Made by a program: the position numbers and the translations under genes. Of a stretch of DNA of 6,844 nt, positions 5,002 through 6,844 are shown piece after piece. The notes under the pieces were generated by a model. The model ran no database searches. It was given only the letters and a program-made list of their open reading frames with translations, and was not told the origin of the DNA. Source of the DNA: Bacteroidales bacterium (lineage in GTDB: Bacteria > Bacteroidota > Bacteroidia > Bacteroidales > Paludibacteraceae); assembly GCA_900768725.1 (NCBI GenBank), contig CAAGDU010000098.1:1-6844 (forward strand). Direction: 5' to 3'. The first letter of the stretch is position 1. Every line of letters starts with the position of its first letter.

Positions 5002-6844
5002 TTCACCGTACTCACCCGCTTCACCGCCTTTATCTCCGGTATCTTCCTCAGCGATACAAACAGGTCTTGCAACTCCTTCTTATCGTACACATACACTTCC
5101 AACTGTCCCTTGAATATCCCGTCGTCTGCTGCCACGTTCATCGCCCGCATGTTGATATGGAACTGCTCCGTGATGGTCTTCAATACATCGATAAACACGC
5201 CGAACTTGTCTATTCCCTGTATCTCTATCGTCTCCACAAACGACTGCACGCGGTGGGTGTTCCATGTCGCGGTGTAGAGTCGCTTGCCGTGCGAGGTCTT
5301 GAGCAGCATCGCCTCCTCGCAGTCTATCTTGTGGATATACATCTTCCCGTCTTCTGCCAGATAGCCCAAGACCTCATCGCCGGGTATCGGGTGGCAGCAG
5401 TCTGCCAAGACGTACTCTTTCCCTAAGTTCTCGTCCGTCAGCACTATCGAGTGCGATTTCTTCTTCCCTTTCTCCGTCGCCTCTTTCTCCAACACCGTCG
5501 GCGCCTCTTTCACTTCAATGGTAGGCGCTTTTTCTGTACTTGCGAACGGGTTTATCCTATTCCAGATACTCTTCTTCGGGAATAGTATCTGCTGCATATC
5601 GTTCAAGCGGATAGCCCCTTTCCCTATCTGCAGATACAGCTGAATGGGCAGTGATAGGTGGTAATGGTTGAGCATTTTCTGCACCGCCATATCCATGTTC
5701 ACGGGCACTTCTATCATGCTCACCGCATCGTGAAACAGTTTCTCTCCGCGCCTAATATAACTCCTTTCCTCCCTGCGGAAATACGCCCGCAGACACGATT
5801 GCGCCTTGGCGGTGGTAACGTAGTCTAACCAGTTCTCTTGCGGGTGCTGGCTGCCGGAGGTCAGCACTTCCACTTGGTCGCCGCCCTTCAACTCATAACT
5901 CAGCGGCACCAGCGTGTGGTTCACTTTCGCACCGATACAGTGCTCGCCTAATTCTGAGTGCAGCAGAAAGGCGAAGTCCAGTGCGGTGGCGCCTTGTGGC
6001 ATGGTCTTTATCTCGCCCGTCGGAGTGAACACGAACACCTCTTGCGCAAACAGGTTCAACTTGAAGGTGTCCAAGAACTCCATCGCGTCTTTCTCGGGGT
6101 GCTCCAGTATCTCTTTTATCTCGCTCAGCCACTTGTCCAACTCCGATTCGTCCTGCTCGCCCGTCTTGTACTTCCAATGCGCCGCCAGTCCGTGTTCTGC
6201 CAACTCGTGCATGCGGTCGGTGCGTATCTGCACTTCCACCCATTCGCCGTTCTGACCCATCACCGTAACGTGAAGTGCCTCATAGCCGTTGGCTTTCGGA
6301 GTGCTTATCCAGTCGCGTATCCGTTCGGGGTGCGGGCGGTAAATCTCCGTAATCGCCGAGTAAATCATCCAGCATTGGTCTTTCTCCGACATCGAGTCGT
6401 GCGGCGTGAACACTATCCGCACCGCCAGCAGGTCGTACACGTCCTCGAACGGTATCTGCTTGGTCATCATCTTCTTCCATATAGAATAGACCGACTTGAT
6501 ACGCGCCGTTATCGAGAACTGATACCCCATCGACTCTAACCGCTCGCGTATCGGCGCGGAGAAGGTCTCGAAGGTCGCCATCTGTGCGTTCTTGTTCGCC
6601 GCCAGTTTGGCTTCTATCTCCGCGTACATCTCCGGGTGTTCGTACTTGAAACTCAGGTCTTCCAACTCCGTCTTTATCGGAAACAAGCCCAAGCGGTGTG
6701 CCAGCGGCGCATATATATATTGTGTCTCTCCGGCTATCTTGTATTGTTTTTCTTTCGGCTGTGAGCCCAGCGTGCGCATGTTGTGCAACCGGTCGGCTAT
6801 CTTTATCAGCACCACGCGTATGTCGTCCGAGATGGTCAGCAGCA
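4995..6844 (-). CDS. spoT: RelA/SpoT homologue, (p)ppGpp synthetase/hydrolase, 3' part (start beyond window)
   Basis: Long RSH enzymes make (p)ppGpp from ATP and GTP/GDP, and many also hydrolyse it, in the stringent response. Translation is open to the window edge: 615 complete codons are visible and about 120-130 N-terminal residues are missing. Present are the end of the HD hydrolase domain (IADRLHNMRT near 6771-6800), then the synthetase with YDLLAVRIVF, STPKANGYEALH and EVQIRT. TGS follows (EVFVFTPTGEIKTMPQGATA, 5990-6050 region), then a helical region, a charged linker rich in Glu and Lys (about 5450-5540), the conserved-cysteine segment ADCCHPIPGDEV and a C-terminal ACT domain. The synthetase carries RIRD at 6312-6323, the counterpart of the RxKD motif of bifunctional Rel/SpoT rather than the ExDD of RelA-type synthetases. 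With the intact HD remnant, a bifunctional enzyme is likely; the HDxxED signature is not visible. GTG at 6813-6815 is internal, not the start. It could equally be named rel or relA. Confidence 0.94.
   Translation of the reverse strand, partial: LLTISDDIRVVLIKIADRLHNMRTLGSQPKEKQYKIAGETQYIYAPLAHRLGLFPIKTELEDLSFKYEHPEMYAEIEAKLAANKNAQMATFETFSAPIRERLESMGYQFSITARIKSVYSIWKKMMTKQIPFEDVYDLLAVRIVFTPHDSMSEKDQCWMIYSAITEIYRPHPERIRDWISTPKANGYEALHVTVMGQNGEWVEVQIRTDRMHELAEHGLAAHWKYKTGEQDESELDKWLSEIKEILEHPEKDAMEFLDTFKLNLFAQEVFVFTPTGEIKTMPQGATALDFAFLLHSELGEHCIGAKVNHTLVPLSYELKGGDQVEVLTSGSQHPQENWLDYVTTAKAQSCLRAYFRREERSYIRRGEKLFHDAVSMIEVPVNMDMAVQKMLNHYHLSLPIQLYLQIGKGAIRLNDMQQILFPKKSIWNRINPFASTEKAPTIEVKEAPTVLEKEATEKGKKKSHSIVLTDENLGKEYVLADCCHPIPGDEVLGYLAEDGKMYIHKIDCEEAMLLKTSHGKRLYTATWNTHRVQSFVETIEIQGIDKFGVFIDVLKTITEQFHINMRAMNVAADDGIFKGQLEVYVYDKKELQDLFVSLRKIPEIKAVKRVSTVNS

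Noticed and set aside
6710..6721. AT dinucleotide run
   Set aside because: It is short and explained by Tyr/Ile codons within the conserved RelA/SpoT reading frame.
6813..6815. GTG as the start of the RelA/SpoT gene
   Set aside because: The conserved HD-domain sequence continues in frame upstream to the window edge (ISDDIR before VVLIKIADRLHNMRT), so this codon is internal valine.

Overview
The window is an ordinary chromosomal housekeeping segment, most likely from a member of the order Bacteroidales (Bacteroidota). The evidence is the protein sequences (AsnRS, DnaB, MeaB and a DUF1573 protein of the Bacteroidales type), the lack of Shine-Dalgarno sequences before the starts, and AT-rich spacers between moderately GC-rich genes. 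No insertion sequence, phage gene, CRISPR array, tRNA or rRNA gene was seen.

All five genes lie on the minus strand, so transcription runs from high to low coordinates: a RelA/SpoT homologue (3' part only; its start lies beyond 6844), a secreted DUF1573 protein (3749-4846), the methylmalonyl-CoA mutase GTPase chaperone meaB (2449-3543), the replicative helicase dnaB (900-2471, overlapping meaB by 23 bp), and the 5' half of asnS (1-683, running off the window). Their roles are the stringent response, an envelope protein of unknown function, B12-dependent propionate/succinate metabolism, DNA replication and translation. Only meaB and dnaB are close enough to be clearly co-transcribed. No shared pathway is evident.

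The least ordinary parts are the spacers. The 205-bp gap between the DUF1573 gene and meaB is almost completely filled by one structured element: two 39-bp inverted arms built from an 8-bp AT-rich unit, a third short block of the same unit, and a GC-rich core. The 148-bp gap between the RelA/SpoT gene and the DUF1573 gene holds a 9-bp tandem array, a 7-bp tandem array that supplies the RelA/SpoT stop codon, and a small hairpin. The 216-bp gap between dnaB and asnS is very AT-rich, with a 21-bp-spaced repeated 9-mer. These repeats, and an SSB-like C-terminal tip on DnaB, are the observations most worth a second look. I see no convincing multi-gene novel system.
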